From positions 62,001 through 126,000 of the forward strand of contig NZ_AVPU01000006.1 of NCBI RefSeq assembly GCF_000768355.1: DNA of 64,000 nt, given 5' to 3'. Positions 26,121-35,131 of the stretch are shown piece after piece (positions within the stretch are counted from its first letter, which is position 1; every line of letters starts with the position of its first letter). The notes beneath the pieces were generated by a model. That model was not told the DNA's origin. It saw only the letters and a program-made list of their open reading frames with translations, and made no database searches. This DNA comes from Lysobacter daejeonensis GH1-9. GTDB taxonomy: Bacteria > Pseudomonadota > Gammaproteobacteria > Xanthomonadales > Xanthomonadaceae. Position numbers and translations under genes: made by a program.

Positions 26121-27581
26121 TTACAGCTCGCCCAGACCCTGCGCGCAGCCGTCGGCGCCCACCTGCAGCAGGCGCAGGGTGTTGGTCGCGCCGTGCTGCT
26201 CCATGGTGTCGCCGCTGGTGAAGATGACCCGGTCGTCCGGCACCAGGTGGCCGGCATCGAACAACTGGCGGATGGCACCGCGGGCCGCGTCGCGCGAGGC
26301 CATGCCGCGACTGTCGAACGCGATCGGGGTCACGTCGCGCATCAGGGCCATGCGCCGGCGCGCGTCGGCGTGGCGCGACAGCGCGAACACCGGCGACGGC
26401 GCGCGGAACCGCGACAGGAAGCGCGCGGTGCCGCCGGATTCGGTCATCGCCACGATGGCGCGCACGCCGATGTGCTCTGACAGGAACATCGCCGCCATGG
26501 CGATGGCGTGGTCGGCGCGCTCCAGCCCACGCGGGGCTTCCTCGAAGTCGGTGTCGTGGTTGAACTGGCGCTCGGCACCCAGGCAGATGCGGGCCATCGC
26601 CTCCACCGCCTTGACCGGGTAGCGACCGGCCGCCGACTCCTGCGACAGCATCACCGCGTCGGTGCCATCGATGACCGCATTGGCCACGTCCAGCACTTCG
26701 GCGCGGGTCGGGATCGGGCTGTCGACCATCGACTGCAGCATCTGCGTGGCGGTGATCACCACGCGGTTGCGCTCCAGGGCCTCACGGATGATCTTCTTCT
26801 GCAGGCCGGGCAGCTCGGCGTCACCGATCTCCACGCCCAAGTCGCCGCGCGCGACCATCACCACGTCACTGGCCTCGACGATCTCGGCGAGGTTCTCGAT
26901 CGCCTCGGCGCGCTCGATCTTGGATACCAGCGCGGCATTGCTACCGGCCGCACGCGCCACGCGGCGCGCCTCGTGCATGTCCTCGGCGGTGCGGCAGAAC
27001 GACACCGCGATGAAGTCAGCGCCCAGTTCGGCGGCCACCGCGATCAGTTCGCGGTCGCGCTCGGTCAGCGCGCCCAGCGACAGGCCACCGCCCTGCTTGT
27101 TCAGGCCCTTGCGGTCCGACAACGCGCCGTCATTGAGCACCGTGTTGACGATGCGGTCGCCCTCCACCGCATCCACGCGCAACTGCATCATGCCGTCGTC
27201 CAGCAGCAGCACGTCGCCGGGCTTCACATCGCCCGGCAGGCCGAGGTAACTGACGCCCACTTCCTGCGTACTGCCAGCCGGCGCATCGGCGCGCGCCACC
27301 AGGTCGAAGCGATCACCGGCCTTGAGCTGCACCTTGCCTTCGGCGAAGCGTTCGATGCGGATCTTCGGGCCCGGCAGGTCCGCCAGGATGCCGACCTCGC
27401 GCCCGGCGCGGCCGGCGGCCTCGCGCAGCGCATGCGCGCGGGCGACCTGGCCAGCCGGATCACCGTGCGAGAAATTGAGGCGGACGCAGTCCACGCCGGC
27501 AGCGAGGAGCGCGTCGAGAACGCCCGGCGCGTCGGTGGCCGGGCCGAGGGTGGCGAGGATCTTGGTGCGGCGAAGCGTCAT
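26121..27581 (-). CDS. pyk: Pyruvate kinase
   Basis: 486-residue glycolytic enzyme converting phosphoenolpyruvate and ADP to pyruvate and ATP. Starts RRTKILATLGPATD; substrate and K+/Mg2+ site segments are VRLNFSHGDP, GPKIRIERF, SKIERAEAIEN, VMVARGDLGVEIG and the catalytic TATQMLQSM, then DAVMLSQESAAGRYPVKAVE. The C-terminal domain (about 350-486) is the allosteric-effector fold, including GTARFLSRFRAPSPV. 75 bp from divergent GNAT gene starts; lies in the gap-pgk-pyk-fbaB strand run. Confidence 0.96.
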   Translation of the reverse strand: MTLRRTKILATLGPATDAPGVLDALLAAGVDCVRLNFSHGDPAGQVARAHALREAAGRAGREVGILADLPGPKIRIERFAEGKVQLKAGDRFDLVARADAPAGSTQEVGVSYLGLPGDVKPGDVLLLDDGMMQLRVDAVEGDRIVNTVLNDGALSDRKGLNKQGGGLSLGALTERDRELIAVAAELGADFIAVSFCRTAEDMHEARRVARAAGSNAALVSKIERAEAIENLAEIVEASDVVMVARGDLGVEIGDAELPGLQKKIIREALERNRVVITATQMLQSMVDSPIPTRAEVLDVANAVIDGTDAVMLSQESAAGRYPVKAVEAMARICLGAERQFNHDTDFEEAPRGLERADHAIAMAAMFLSEHIGVRAIVAMTESGGTARFLSRFRAPSPVFALSRHADARRRMALMRDVTPIAFDSRGMASRDAARGAIRQLFDAGHLVPDDRVIFTSGDTMEQHGATNTLRLLQVGADGCAQGLGEL

Positions 27582-27649
27582 GGGCGTGTCAGACTTTCCT
27601 GAATGGACTCACGCTAGCACAGCCCCGCTACCGACTGGATTGAATACGT

Positions 27650-28240
27650 ATGCCTGACGCAACCCAACCGGAATCGCAGTGCAATCCGCCCGCATTGCCC
27701 GTGCTCGACGCCGGCTCCGTACGCCTGCGTCCGCACCGCGAGAACGACCTCCAGGATTTCTTCGCGCTGTATTCCGACCCGCAGGTGATGCGCTACTGGA
27801 GCTTCCCAGCGTGGACGCACGTCGACCAGGCACGGGAGCGGTTCACGGGCGCGCTGGCCGGCCACGATCCGTCTCGACTACTGTGCTGGGCGATGGCCGA
27901 CGCGGACAGCGACCGCCTCATCGGCGGCGTCACCCTGTTCGCCATCAACGTCGAACAGGGCCGTGCCGAAATCGGCTATGCCCTGCACTCCTCGCAGTGG
28001 GGACGCGGCCATGCGCGCGGCGCGCTGGGCAAGGTGCTGGAGCATGCGTTCGGCCCGCTGGGGCTGCGGCGGGTCGAGGCCGACATCGATCCGCGCAACG
28101 CCGCATCGTGCCGATTGGTCGAGCGACTGGGCTTCGCGCGGGAGGGTCTGCTGCGCGAGCGCTGGTGCGTCGGCGGCGACCTGCAGGATTCGGCGATGTA
28201 TGGCCTGCTGGCGCGGGACTGGCTCGCCGCGCCGCGATGA
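27650..28240 (+). CDS. GNAT N-acetyltransferase (RimJ/RimL type)
   Basis: 196 residues. N-terminal RLRPHRENDLQDFFALYSDP is the typical first helix and strand. The acetyl-CoA pyrophosphate loop is around SSQWGRGHARGAL, followed by VEADIDPRNAASCRLVERLGFAREG, the hallmark of the RimJ/RimL subgroup that acetylates protein N-termini or small amines. The substrate cannot be predicted. The only plus-strand gene in this stretch, between divergent pyk and convergent HAD phosphatase genes (7-bp gap). Confidence 0.88.
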   Translation: MPDATQPESQCNPPALPVLDAGSVRLRPHRENDLQDFFALYSDPQVMRYWSFPAWTHVDQARERFTGALAGHDPSRLLCWAMADADSDRLIGGVTLFAINVEQGRAEIGYALHSSQWGRGHARGALGKVLEHAFGPLGLRRVEADIDPRNAASCRLVERLGFAREGLLRERWCVGGDLQDSAMYGLLARDWLAAPR

Positions 28241-28247
28241 GCCGCGA

Positions 28248-28898
28248 CTAGGCCGCCAGCAGCTCGGGCAACTGCGCGGGCAATGACGCCAGTTGCACCG
28301 CACCCGCCGCGCGCAACTCCACCTCGCCACCAAACCCCCACAGCACGCCGATGTTGCGCATGCCATGGTGGCGCGCGCCCTCGATGTCCATGTGGCGGTC
28401 ACCGATCATCACGCAACGCTCCGGGGGCAACGCCAGCCGGCGCAACGCCTCTTCGATCAGTTCTGGCTTGTGGCTGCGACTGCCGTCGGGCGTTGCGCCG
28501 ATGACATCTTCGAACAGGTGGCCGAACGGCAGGTGCGCCGCGATCTTGCGCGCATGCGGCTCGTTCTTCGCGGTGACGACAGCCAGTCGATGACCCGCGG
28601 CGTGCAGCGTGCGCACGGCCGCATCGATGCCGTCGTACAACTCGTGCTCGGCCCAGCCGTGGGTCTCGAACCGATCGCGGTAGTGCTCCACCGCCTGCTC
28701 CACCCGCGCCGCGTCATGCAGCAAGGGCGCAAAGCTGGTGCGCAACGAAGGTCCGATCCAGCGTCGCAGCTCCGCATCCGGCGGAACCTTCAGGCCCATG
28801 CGCAACAGCGCGTGCGCGACGCATCGGGTGATCCCGACGGCAGAGTCGATCAGCGTGCCGTCCATGTCGAAGAACAGCGTGGGCTTGGAGTGAGGCAT
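28248..28898 (-). CDS. HAD-superfamily phosphatase (phosphoglycolate phosphatase-like)
   Basis: 216 residues. HAD motifs: I FFDMDGTLIDS (nucleophile and acid Asp), II VVTAKNE, III Lys in SHKPELI, IV GDRHMDIEGA. The alpha-helical C1 cap (about 20-85) fits Gph/PGMB-type enzymes. Phosphoglycolate or another sugar phosphate is plausible. Start 28898 places motif I at residues 9-19; the longer open frame upstream is an antisense artefact. It follows pgk on the same strand after a terminator. Confidence 0.87.
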   Translation of the reverse strand: MPHSKPTLFFDMDGTLIDSAVGITRCVAHALLRMGLKVPPDAELRRWIGPSLRTSFAPLLHDAARVEQAVEHYRDRFETHGWAEHELYDGIDAAVRTLHAAGHRLAVVTAKNEPHARKIAAHLPFGHLFEDVIGATPDGSRSHKPELIEEALRRLALPPERCVMIGDRHMDIEGARHHGMRNIGVLWGFGGEVELRAAGAVQLASLPAQLPELLAA

Positions 28899-28914
28899 CG
28901 GGAACCTGCAGGGT

Positions 28915-28947
28915 TGGAAACGCAACGGGCCGGTTCGCACCGGCCCG
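28915..28947 (-). terminator. Intrinsic terminator of pgk
   Basis: CGGGCCGGT/ACCGGCCCG (28926-28934 and 28939-28947), 4-nt loop. On the minus strand it is followed by TTGCGTTTCC, 42 bp after the pgk stop. Confidence 0.75.
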
Positions 28948-28989
28948 CCGCTTGGTTGGGGATCGACGCCGGCCTGGCGCCGCCCCGGA

Positions 28990-30162
28990 TCAGCCGCGCG
29001 CCTTGAGCGCAGTAACCGCCGGCAGCTCCTTGCCTTCCAGGAATTCCAGGAACGCACCGCCGCCGGTGGAGATGTAGGACACGTCCTGCTCGATGCCGTA
29101 CTTGTCCACGGCCGCCAGCGTGTCGCCGCCACCGGCGATGGAGAACGCGTTCGACGCCGCGATCGCGCGCGCCAGAGCTTCGGTGCCCTTGCCGAACGCG
29201 TCGAACTCGAACACACCGACCGGGCCGTTCCACACCACGGTGCCCGCCTTGGCGATCAGCGCGGCGTAGGCAGCGGCCGTGTCCGGACCGATGTCGAGGA
29301 TCATGTCGTCGGCACCGACGGCGTCGACGGCCTTGACCGTGGCCGGTGCGTCGGCGGCGAAGGCCGGGGCCACCACCACGTCCGTCGGCACCGGGATGTC
29401 GGCACCACGCGCCTTGGCATCGGCCATGATCTGCTTGGCCGTATCGATCAGGTCCATCTCGACCAGCGACTTGCCGACCGAGTGGCCCATCGCGGCGATG
29501 AAGGTGTTGGCGATGCCGCCACCGACGATCAGCTGGTCGACCTTGCCCACCAGCGACGACAGCAGTTCCAGCTTGGTGCTGACCTTGCTGCCGGCAACGA
29601 TCGCCAGCAGCGGGCGCGCCGGATGCTCCAGCGCCTTGGCCAGCGCATCCAGCTCCGCCATCAACAGCGGGCCGCCAGCGGCGACCTTGGCGAAACGGAT
29701 CGCGCCGTGGGTGGACGCCTGCGCGCGATGCGCCGTGCCGAAGGCGTCCATGACGTATACGTCGCACAGCGCCGCGTACTTCTTCGACAGGGCTTCGTCA
29801 TCCTTGCCCTCGCCGACGTTCATGCGGCAGTTCTCCAGCAGCACCAGCTGGCCGGGCTGCACGTCCACGCCGTCGACCCAGTCCTTGACCAGCGGCACGT
29901 CGATGCCCAGCAGTTCGGACAGGCGCTTGGCCACCGGCGCCAGCGAATCGGCCTCGGACCACACGCCCTCCTTCGGACGGCCCAGGTGCGAGGTGACCAT
30001 CACGGCCGCGCCCTTCTCCAGCGCCAGCTTCATCGTCGGCAGCGATGCGGTGATGCGCTGCTCGGAGGTGATACGGCCGTCCTCGATCGGCACGTTGAGG
30101 TCTTCGCGGATCAGCACTCGCTTGCCGGCGAGGTCGAGGTCGGTCATGCGGACGATGGACAT
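28990..30162 (-). CDS. pgk: Phosphoglycerate kinase
   Basis: 390-residue glycolytic enzyme that transfers the acyl phosphate of 1,3-bisphosphoglycerate to ADP. N-domain signatures: [36 protein letters not shown]-domain: [20 protein letters not shown] and the nucleotide loop [12 protein letters not shown]. Start 30162 ([11 protein letters not shown]) gives normal length; ATG 30147 is an alternative. The frame stays open upstream through the antisense of the nrdA leader but is not coding there. Divergent from the nrdAB unit. Confidence 0.95.
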   Translation of the reverse strand: MSIVRMTDLDLAGKRVLIREDLNVPIEDGRITSEQRITASLPTMKLALEKGAAVMVTSHLGRPKEGVWSEADSLAPVAKRLSELLGIDVPLVKDWVDGVDVQPGQLVLLENCRMNVGEGKDDEALSKKYAALCDVYVMDAFGTAHRAQASTHGAIRFAKVAAGGPLLMAELDALAKALEHPARPLLAIVAGSKVSTKLELLSSLVGKVDQLIVGGGIANTFIAAMGHSVGKSLVEMDLIDTAKQIMADAKARGADIPVPTDVVVAPAFAADAPATVKAVDAVGADDMILDIGPDTAAAYAALIAKAGTVVWNGPVGVFEFDAFGKGTEALARAIAASNAFSIAGGGDTLAAVDKYGIEQDVSYISTGGGAFLEFLEGKELPAVTALKARG

Positions 30163-30280
30163 GGGCGATTCCGGTGGGCAGGGATGGGGGGCGCAGCGCG
30201 AAAGGCGGCGCGAAGCCGCCCATTGTCCCGCCCCCGCGCCTTCGCGGCAAATCCTTGCGTGGCGGGCCGTTGCGGCAAAA

Positions 30281-30296
30281 GCCCAACATTTGGTGT
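30281..30296 (+). promoter_or_regulatory. NrdR box-like site 1
   Basis: GCCCAACATTTGGTGT matches the NrdR consensus ACACWATATATWGTGT at 11 of 16 positions. It lies exactly 31 bp (three helical turns) upstream of site 2, the known spacing of NrdR box pairs. Confidence 0.5.
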
Positions 30297-30323
30297 TGAC
30301 GCCACCCAGAAACAGGATATGTT
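30296..30323 (+). promoter_or_regulatory. nrdAB promoter
   Basis: -35 TTGACG (30296-30301), 16-bp spacer, -10 TATGTT (30318-30323). The predicted start near 30330 coincides with the first base of the cobalamin riboswitch. Both NrdR boxes overlap it. Confidence 0.6.
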
Positions 30324-30327
30324 GTGG
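30312..30327 (+). promoter_or_regulatory. NrdR box-like site 2
   Basis: ACAGGATATGTTGTGG matches the NrdR consensus at 12 of 16 positions and covers the -10 of the nrdAB promoter. NrdR is an ATP/dATP-sensing repressor of ribonucleotide reductase genes. Confidence 0.6.
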
Positions 30328-30500
30328 GCGTCGGTGCCGACCTTCGCGGGTCGGCTGAAAAGGGAAGCCGGTGAGATGCCGGCGCTGCCCCGCAGCGGTA
30401 TGGGAAACGACCGCGGTCATGGCACTGGGCGAAGGCCTGGGAAGCGACCGCCAGTAGGAGACGCACGGCGTCGTGTCCCGAGCCCGAAGACCTGCCGACA
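30328..30500 (+). ncRNA. Adenosylcobalamin (B12) riboswitch upstream of nrdAB
   Basis: The conserved core is readable in order: GTCGG/CCGAC closing helix (30330-30334 and 30495-30499), GAAAAGGGAAGCCGGTG, GCCGGCGCTGCCCCGCA, GGAAACGACC, CACTG, and the B12 box AGCCCGAAGACCTGCC (30481-30496). In genomes that also have the B12-dependent class II reductase NrdJ, such switches shut off the B12-independent class I enzyme when cobalamin is plentiful. nrdJ is not in this window. Predicted to act by terminating transcription or blocking translation; no clear platform was identified. Confidence 0.93.
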
Positions 30501-30845
30501 GCCGCGCGAAGCACACCGCGCGGTGACCGGCCAGGGAGTCCTCGGGGGAGGGCGGTCGGTGTCGCGCCGCGCGGCTTGCCGCTGCGGCCGCCGTGCGTCG
30601 CCGCCCATGGCGCGGTGCACGGTGTTGGCCCTGCCCGTTGCCTCCCGGCACGGCGCGCGCCCTTGGACGAGCCCAGTCTCGATCCACGCGACACCTCCGT
30701 TGCAGCCTGTGGATTCCGCGCCCGCGGGGGCGTGGTCGCGCTGTCGGCGCCGCATCGCGGTGCTCGTCGATGGCCGTCCGCACCTCCGTGCGCCGCCCTC
30801 CGAGGGAGAGGACGGCACCGTGCGCCCATGCACCGGAGCCACGCC
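30501..30845 (+). other. Long leader between the riboswitch and nrdA
   Basis: No credible gene. It holds a 7-bp hairpin right after the aptamer (CCGCGCG 30502-30508 with CGCGCGG 30517-30523), possibly part of the expression platform, and further GC-rich inverted repeats. At about 345 nt it is long for a simple expression platform. Confidence 0.5.
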
Positions 30846-33479
30846 ATGACTGCATCCACGTCCAATGACACCCGCACCGCCGACCAGACCGACGGCGCGG
30901 AGAATGACCACGGCCACGGAGCGGCCAACGAGGCGACCAACGTCAACGAGCCGACCGCGTCCTACTCCATCGATGAAATCGCCAGGCACGAAGCCGGTGC
31001 GATTGTCGTCGCCGGCGTGCCACACCGTGGAAAGGACGACATTCCCGGCAAAGACTTCGCCCTGACCCCGCCCACCACCGCCTTCAGCATGGCGGTGACC
31101 AAGCGCAGCGGCGGCCGCGAGCCGGTGGACCTCAACAAGATCGTGCGTGCGGTGACCCGCAACTGCGACGGCCTGTACGCGGTTGATCCGATGCGCGTGG
31201 CCACCCGCACCATCAGCGGGCTGTATGACGGCGCCACCACCCGCGAGCTGGACGAATTGTCGATCCGCACCGCCGCCCTGCTCACCGCCGAGGAGCCCGA
31301 GTACGGCCGTCTGGCCGCGCGCCTGCTAGCGCAAGTGATCGAAAAGGAAGTCGCGGGTCTGGAAATCCACGCGTTCTCGCAGTCGATCCAGCGCGGGCAT
31401 GAGCTGGGCCTGATCAACGATCGCCTGCTCGGCTTCGTGCAGGCGCATGCGCGCAAGCTCAACGACGCCATCGACCCGGCGCTGAACCAGCGCTTCGACT
31501 ACTTTGGCCTGCGCACGCTGTACGACCGCTACCTGCTGCGCCACCCCACCGCGCGCACGGTGCTCGAGACGCCGCAGCAGTTCTTCCTGCGCATCGCCTG
31601 CGCGCTCAGCGGCGACGTGGGCGACGCGCTGGCGCTGTACCGGCGCATGGCGCAGCTGGATTACATCCCCAGCTCGCCCACGCTGTTCAACGCCGGCACC
31701 ACGCACGAGCAGCTCTCCAGCTGCTTCCTGCTCGACTCGCCGGAGGACTCGCTGGAGTCCATCTACAAGCGCTACATGGACGTGGCCAAGCTGAGCAAGT
31801 TCAGCGGCGGCATCGGCCTGAGCTACACCCGCATCCGCTCGCGCGGCTCGCTGATCCGCAGCACCAACGGCCTGAGCAACGGCATCGTGCCGTGGCTGAA
31901 GACCCTGGATGCCTCGGTCGCGGCGGTCAACCAGGGCGGCAAGCGCAAGGGCGCGGCCTGCGTGTACCTGGAGCCGTGGCACGCCGACGTCGAGGAGTTC
32001 CTGGAGTTGCGCGATAACACCGGCGACGAGGCGCGGCGCACGCACAATCTCAACCTGGCCAACTGGATCCCGGACGAGTTCATGCGCCGGGTCGAGGCCG
32101 ATGGCGCCTGGTCGCTGTTCGACCCGCACAAGGTGCCGCAGCTGACCGACTTGTGGGGCGAGGCGTTCGACCGCGCCTACCGCGCCGCCGAGACCGCGGG
32201 CCTGGCCACGAAGCAGGTGCAGGCGCGCGAGCTGTACGCACGGATGATGCGCACGCTGGCGCAGACCGGCAATGGCTGGATGAACTTCAAGGACAAGTCC
32301 AACCGCGCCTGCAACCAGACCCTGCGCGAAGGCAATGTCGTGCATCTGTCCAACCTGTGCACCGAGATCCTGGAGATCACCTCGCAGGACGAGACCGCGG
32401 TGTGCAACCTCGGCTCGATCAACCTGTCGCACCACGTGACGCTGTTCGCCGATGACGACACGGAGGGCCCGGTGGATGCCGCGTCCGGCCAACGCCTGTC
32501 CGGCACGTTCGACTTCGACAAGCTGGCCGAGACCGTGCGCCTGGCCGTGCGCCAGCTCGATCGGGTCATCGACCTCAACTTCTACCCCATCGACACCGCG
32601 CGCAACGCCAACCTGAAGTGGCGTCCGGTGGGCCTGGGGGTGATGGGCCAGCAGGACGTGTTCTTCAAGCTGCGGCTGCCGTTCGACTCCGAACCGGCGC
32701 GCGCGTTGTCGCGGCGGATCGCCGAGGCCATCTACTTCCACGCACTGTCGGCCTCCAACGAGCTGGCGCTGGAGCTGGGCCGGCATCCGGGCTTTGCCGA
32801 CACCCGCGCCGCACAGGGCGAACTGCAGTTCGATGCCTGGGGCGTGGCACCTTCGGAGCCCGCACGCTGGGATGCATTGCGTGAGCGCATCCGCGAGCAC
32901 GGCCTGCGCAACTCGCTGCTGATTGCCATCGCGCCCACCGCCACGATCGCTTCCATCGCCGGCTGCTACGAGTGCATCGAGCCGCAGGTGTCCAACCTGT
33001 TCAAGCGCGAGACGCTGTCGGGCGACTTCTTGGTGGTCAACCGCTACCTGGTGCAGGAGCTGAAGACGCTGGGTCTGTGGACGCCCGAGCTGCGCGACGC
33101 GATCAAGCTGGCCGAAGGCTCGATCCAGGGCGTGGAGGCCATTCCCGCCCCGCTGCGTGCTGTGTACCGCACCGCGTGGGAGCTGCCGATGCGTTCGTTG
33201 ATCGACATGGCCGCCGAGCGCGGTGCGTTCATCGACCAGAGCCAGTCGCTGAACCTGTTCATCGAGAGCCCGAACATCGGCCAGTTGTCGTCCATGTACA
33301 TGTACGCGTGGAAGCAGGGGCTGAAGACCACCTACTACCTGCGCTCACGCCCGGCCACGCGGATTGCCAAGACCACGGTCAGCAGCGCCCCCGCCAGCGC
33401 ACCCAAGCCGGAGTACACGCCGACCGAGGCCATCGCCTGCTCGCTGGAGAACCCGGAGGCCTGCGAGGCCTGCCAGTAG
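30846..33479 (+). CDS. nrdA: Class I ribonucleoside-diphosphate reductase, alpha subunit
   Basis: 877-residue catalytic subunit that reduces NDPs to dNDPs with NrdB. The first ~80 residues are a low-complexity extension (Asn/Thr/Asp-rich). An ATP-cone-like region follows ([20 protein letters not shown]). Active-site Cys pair: Cys293 ([10 protein letters not shown]) and Cys520 ([11 protein letters not shown]). Thiyl-radical Cys505 lies in NLCTEI. The radical-path tyrosines are in [14 protein letters not shown]. The C-terminal redox tail ends PEACEACQ. The start at 30846 has GGAG 8 nt upstream; ATG 30828 is an in-frame alternative. Controlled by the upstream riboswitch and putative NrdR sites. 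Confidence 0.95.
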   Translation: MTASTSNDTRTADQTDGAENDHGHGAANEATNVNEPTASYSIDEIARHEAGAIVVAGVPHRGKDDIPGKDFALTPPTTAFSMAVTKRSGGREPVDLNKIVRAVTRNCDGLYAVDPMRVATRTISGLYDGATTRELDELSIRTAALLTAEEPEYGRLAARLLAQVIEKEVAGLEIHAFSQSIQRGHELGLINDRLLGFVQAHARKLNDAIDPALNQRFDYFGLRTLYDRYLLRHPTARTVLETPQQFFLRIACALSGDVGDALALYRRMAQLDYIPSSPTLFNAGTTHEQLSSCFLLDSPEDSLESIYKRYMDVAKLSKFSGGIGLSYTRIRSRGSLIRSTNGLSNGIVPWLKTLDASVAAVNQGGKRKGAACVYLEPWHADVEEFLELRDNTGDEARRTHNLNLANWIPDEFMRRVEADGAWSLFDPHKVPQLTDLWGEAFDRAYRAAETAGLATKQVQARELYARMMRTLAQTGNGWMNFKDKSNRACNQTLREGNVVHLSNLCTEILEITSQDETAVCNLGSINLSHHVTLFADDDTEGPVDAASGQRLSGTFDFDKLAETVRLAVRQLDRVIDLNFYPIDTARNANLKWRPVGLGVMGQQDVFFKLRLPFDSEPARALSRRIAEAIYFHALSASNELALELGRHPGFADTRAAQGELQFDAWGVAPSEPARWDALRERIREHGLRNSLLIAIAPTATIASIAGCYECIEPQVSNLFKRETLSGDFLVVNRYLVQELKTLGLWTPELRDAIKLAEGSIQGVEAIPAPLRAVYRTAWELPMRSLIDMAAERGAFIDQSQSLNLFIESPNIGQLSSMYMYAWKQGLKTTYYLRSRPATRIAKTTVSSAPASAPKPEYTPTEAIACSLENPEACEACQ

Positions 33480-33665
33480 CCCACCACGTGGTGGCGCCTT
33501 CGGCGCCGCCGTCCGCCTGGCGGCCTCGATGGCGCCGGGCGCACCCCGGGGCCGGGGGCAGTGCAGGCCGCGATCGTTGCCGCGCACGGACGCGTGGCCG
33601 CATGGACGCAAGCGATCGCGGCCCGCACTGCCCCTGGTCCGCACACCGAACGCCAAGGAACGCCC
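33480..33665 (+). other. nrdA-nrdB spacer with hairpin
   Basis: 186 bp without a gene, containing GGCGCC-TTC-GGCGCC just after the nrdA stop and further GC-rich repeats. There is no obvious promoter; likely a transcribed spacer in one nrdAB mRNA. Confidence 0.4.
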
Positions 33666-34688
33666 ATGTCCGCCCAACCCGCCGCTCCGCGCCTGCTCGA
33701 CCCCGGCTTCGACCTTACCCTGCGTCCGATGCGCTACCCGCAGTTCTACGAGATGTACCGCGACGCGATCCGCAACACCTGGACCGTGGAGGAAGTCGAC
33801 TTCTCGCTCGACGTCAACGACCTCAAGCACAAGCTGGGCCCGGCCGAGCGCCACCTGATCGAACGGCTGGTGGCGTTCTTCGCCACCGGCGACAGCATCG
33901 TCGCCAACAACCTGGTGCTGAACCTGTACCAGCACATCAACGCGCCCGAGGCGCGCATGTACCTGTCGCGGCAGCTGTACGAGGAGGCACTGCACGTGCA
34001 GTTCTACCTCACCCTGCTCGACACCTACCTGCCCGACCCGGTGGCGCGCGCCAAAGCCTTTGCCGCGGTGGAGAACATCCCGTCGATCCGCGCCAAGGCC
34101 GAGTTCTGCTTCAAGTGGATGGATTCGGTGCAGGATCTCAAGCGCATCGGGACCCGCGAGCAGCGCCGCCAGTTCCTGCTCAACCTGATCTGCTTCGCCT
34201 GCTGCATCGAAGGCCTGTTCTTCTTCGCCGCCTTTGCCTACGTGTACTACCTGCGTTCGCGCGGGCTGCTGCACGGGCTGGCCTCGGGCACCAACTGGGT
34301 GTTCCGCGACGAGAGCTGCCACATGGCCTTCGCGTTCGAGGTGATCCGCACCGCACGCACCGAGGAGCCGGGGCTGTTCGACGAGGACCTGCAACGCCAG
34401 GTGGTGCGCATGCTGGAAGAGGCGGTGGAGTGCGAGATGCAGTTCGCCGAGGACGTGCTGTCCGGCGGCGTGGCCGGCCTGTCTCCGCGCGACATGCGCC
34501 AGTACCTGCAGTACTGCGCCGACCAGCGCCTGGCGCAGTTGGGCCTGCCCCGGCACTTCGGTGCCAGCAACCCGTTCGCGTTCATGGACCTGCAGGACGT
34601 GCAGGAGGTGACCAACTTCTTCGAGCGCCGGGTCTCGGCCTACCAGGTGGGGGTGGAGGGCGAAGTGGCGTTCGACGCCGCGTTCTGA
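33666..34688 (+). CDS. nrdB: Class I ribonucleoside-diphosphate reductase, beta subunit
   Basis: 340-residue diiron radical subunit. Metal ligands and radical site match E. coli spacing: Asp76 (FFATGDSIV), Glu107 and His110 with the radical Tyr114 in EALHVQFY, then Glu in CIEGLFFFA and Glu/His in FRDESCHMAF. The Tyr is present, so it is a tyrosyl-radical enzyme rather than the Tyr-less class Ic. AAGGA lies 6 nt upstream of ATG 33666. Sits 186 bp after nrdA. Confidence 0.95.
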   Translation: MSAQPAAPRLLDPGFDLTLRPMRYPQFYEMYRDAIRNTWTVEEVDFSLDVNDLKHKLGPAERHLIERLVAFFATGDSIVANNLVLNLYQHINAPEARMYLSRQLYEEALHVQFYLTLLDTYLPDPVARAKAFAAVENIPSIRAKAEFCFKWMDSVQDLKRIGTREQRRQFLLNLICFACCIEGLFFFAAFAYVYYLRSRGLLHGLASGTNWVFRDESCHMAFAFEVIRTARTEEPGLFDEDLQRQVVRMLEEAVECEMQFAEDVLSGGVAGLSPRDMRQYLQYCADQRLAQLGLPRHFGASNPFAFMDLQDVQEVTNFFERRVSAYQVGVEGEVAFDAAF

Positions 34689-34745
34689 ACCCGCCCCGCC
34701 GGCGCCGCGCTCCGCCAAGGCCGACGGGCCCCGGGATTGGCTTGC

Positions 34746-35056
34746 ACGGGAGGGACAGAAGGTAGGGGGAGGGGCAGCCCGTCGCGTTGTATCGGTATGC
34801 AGGACCCCGGGCGGCACGCCCCCTCGGGATCCGAGGAATCCGCGCCGGCCTGGTTACTTCGGGGAGGCTGGCGCAGCACGGCGGAAACGCCGTCGTCGGA
34901 CACCGCAGGATGCGGCGGTCCGGCAGGACGCCCCCACACGGCCGTGGGGGTCCAGGGCGGCAGGAGGCTCGCCCGCGCCGGAAGGAGCCCGGCGTCGCAG
35001 GGCCAGGAAGGCGGGGAACCGGCGGGACGCCGGCGGGAGGGCGGCAAGGATGCCGC
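34746..35056 (+). ncRNA. Candidate CsrB/RsmZ-like small RNA that titrates CsrA/RsmA
   Basis: A gene-free segment with about 19 GGA trinucleotides on the plus strand in 311 nt but only about five on the minus strand. CAGGA occurs at 34800, 34906, 34924, 34961 and 35004. GGA lies in loops of perfect hairpins: CCGC-AGGAT-GCGG (34903-34915) inside CGGAC/GTCCG (34897-34922); CGCCGG/CCGGCG around AAGGAGC (34976-34994); CCGGCG-GGA-CGCCGG (35019-35033); GCGGC-AAGGAT-GCCGC (35041-35056); GGGCG/CGCCC (34955-34974). CAGGATG is the known CsrA-binding consensus. No convincing promoter, GacA box or U-rich terminator was found, so it may instead be processed from the nrdAB 3' UTR. Ends are approximate. Confidence 0.55.
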
Positions 35057-35097
35057 TGCCCCATTCCAGCGTGCTGGCATCGCGTCACACCGCAACG

Positions 35098-35117
35098 GCG
35101 GGCCAGCATGGGCCCGC
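35098..35117. repeat. GC-rich hairpin between candidate sRNA and globin gene
   Basis: GCGGGCC-AGCATG-GGCCCGC, perfect 7-bp stem, without a U-tract. It may end converging transcripts. Confidence 0.4.
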
Positions 35118-35131
35118 GGCACGATGCCGAC

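Noticed and set aside
29482-30849. 455-codon plus-strand ORF covering pgk and the nrdA leader
   Set aside because: It is antisense to pgk and runs through the cobalamin riboswitch; there is no domain.
34740-34800. Promoter and GacA box for the candidate sRNA
   Set aside because: TTGCAC and TATCGG-like elements exist but not at usable spacing, and no TGTAAG-N6-CTTACA element is present, so no promoter is annotated.
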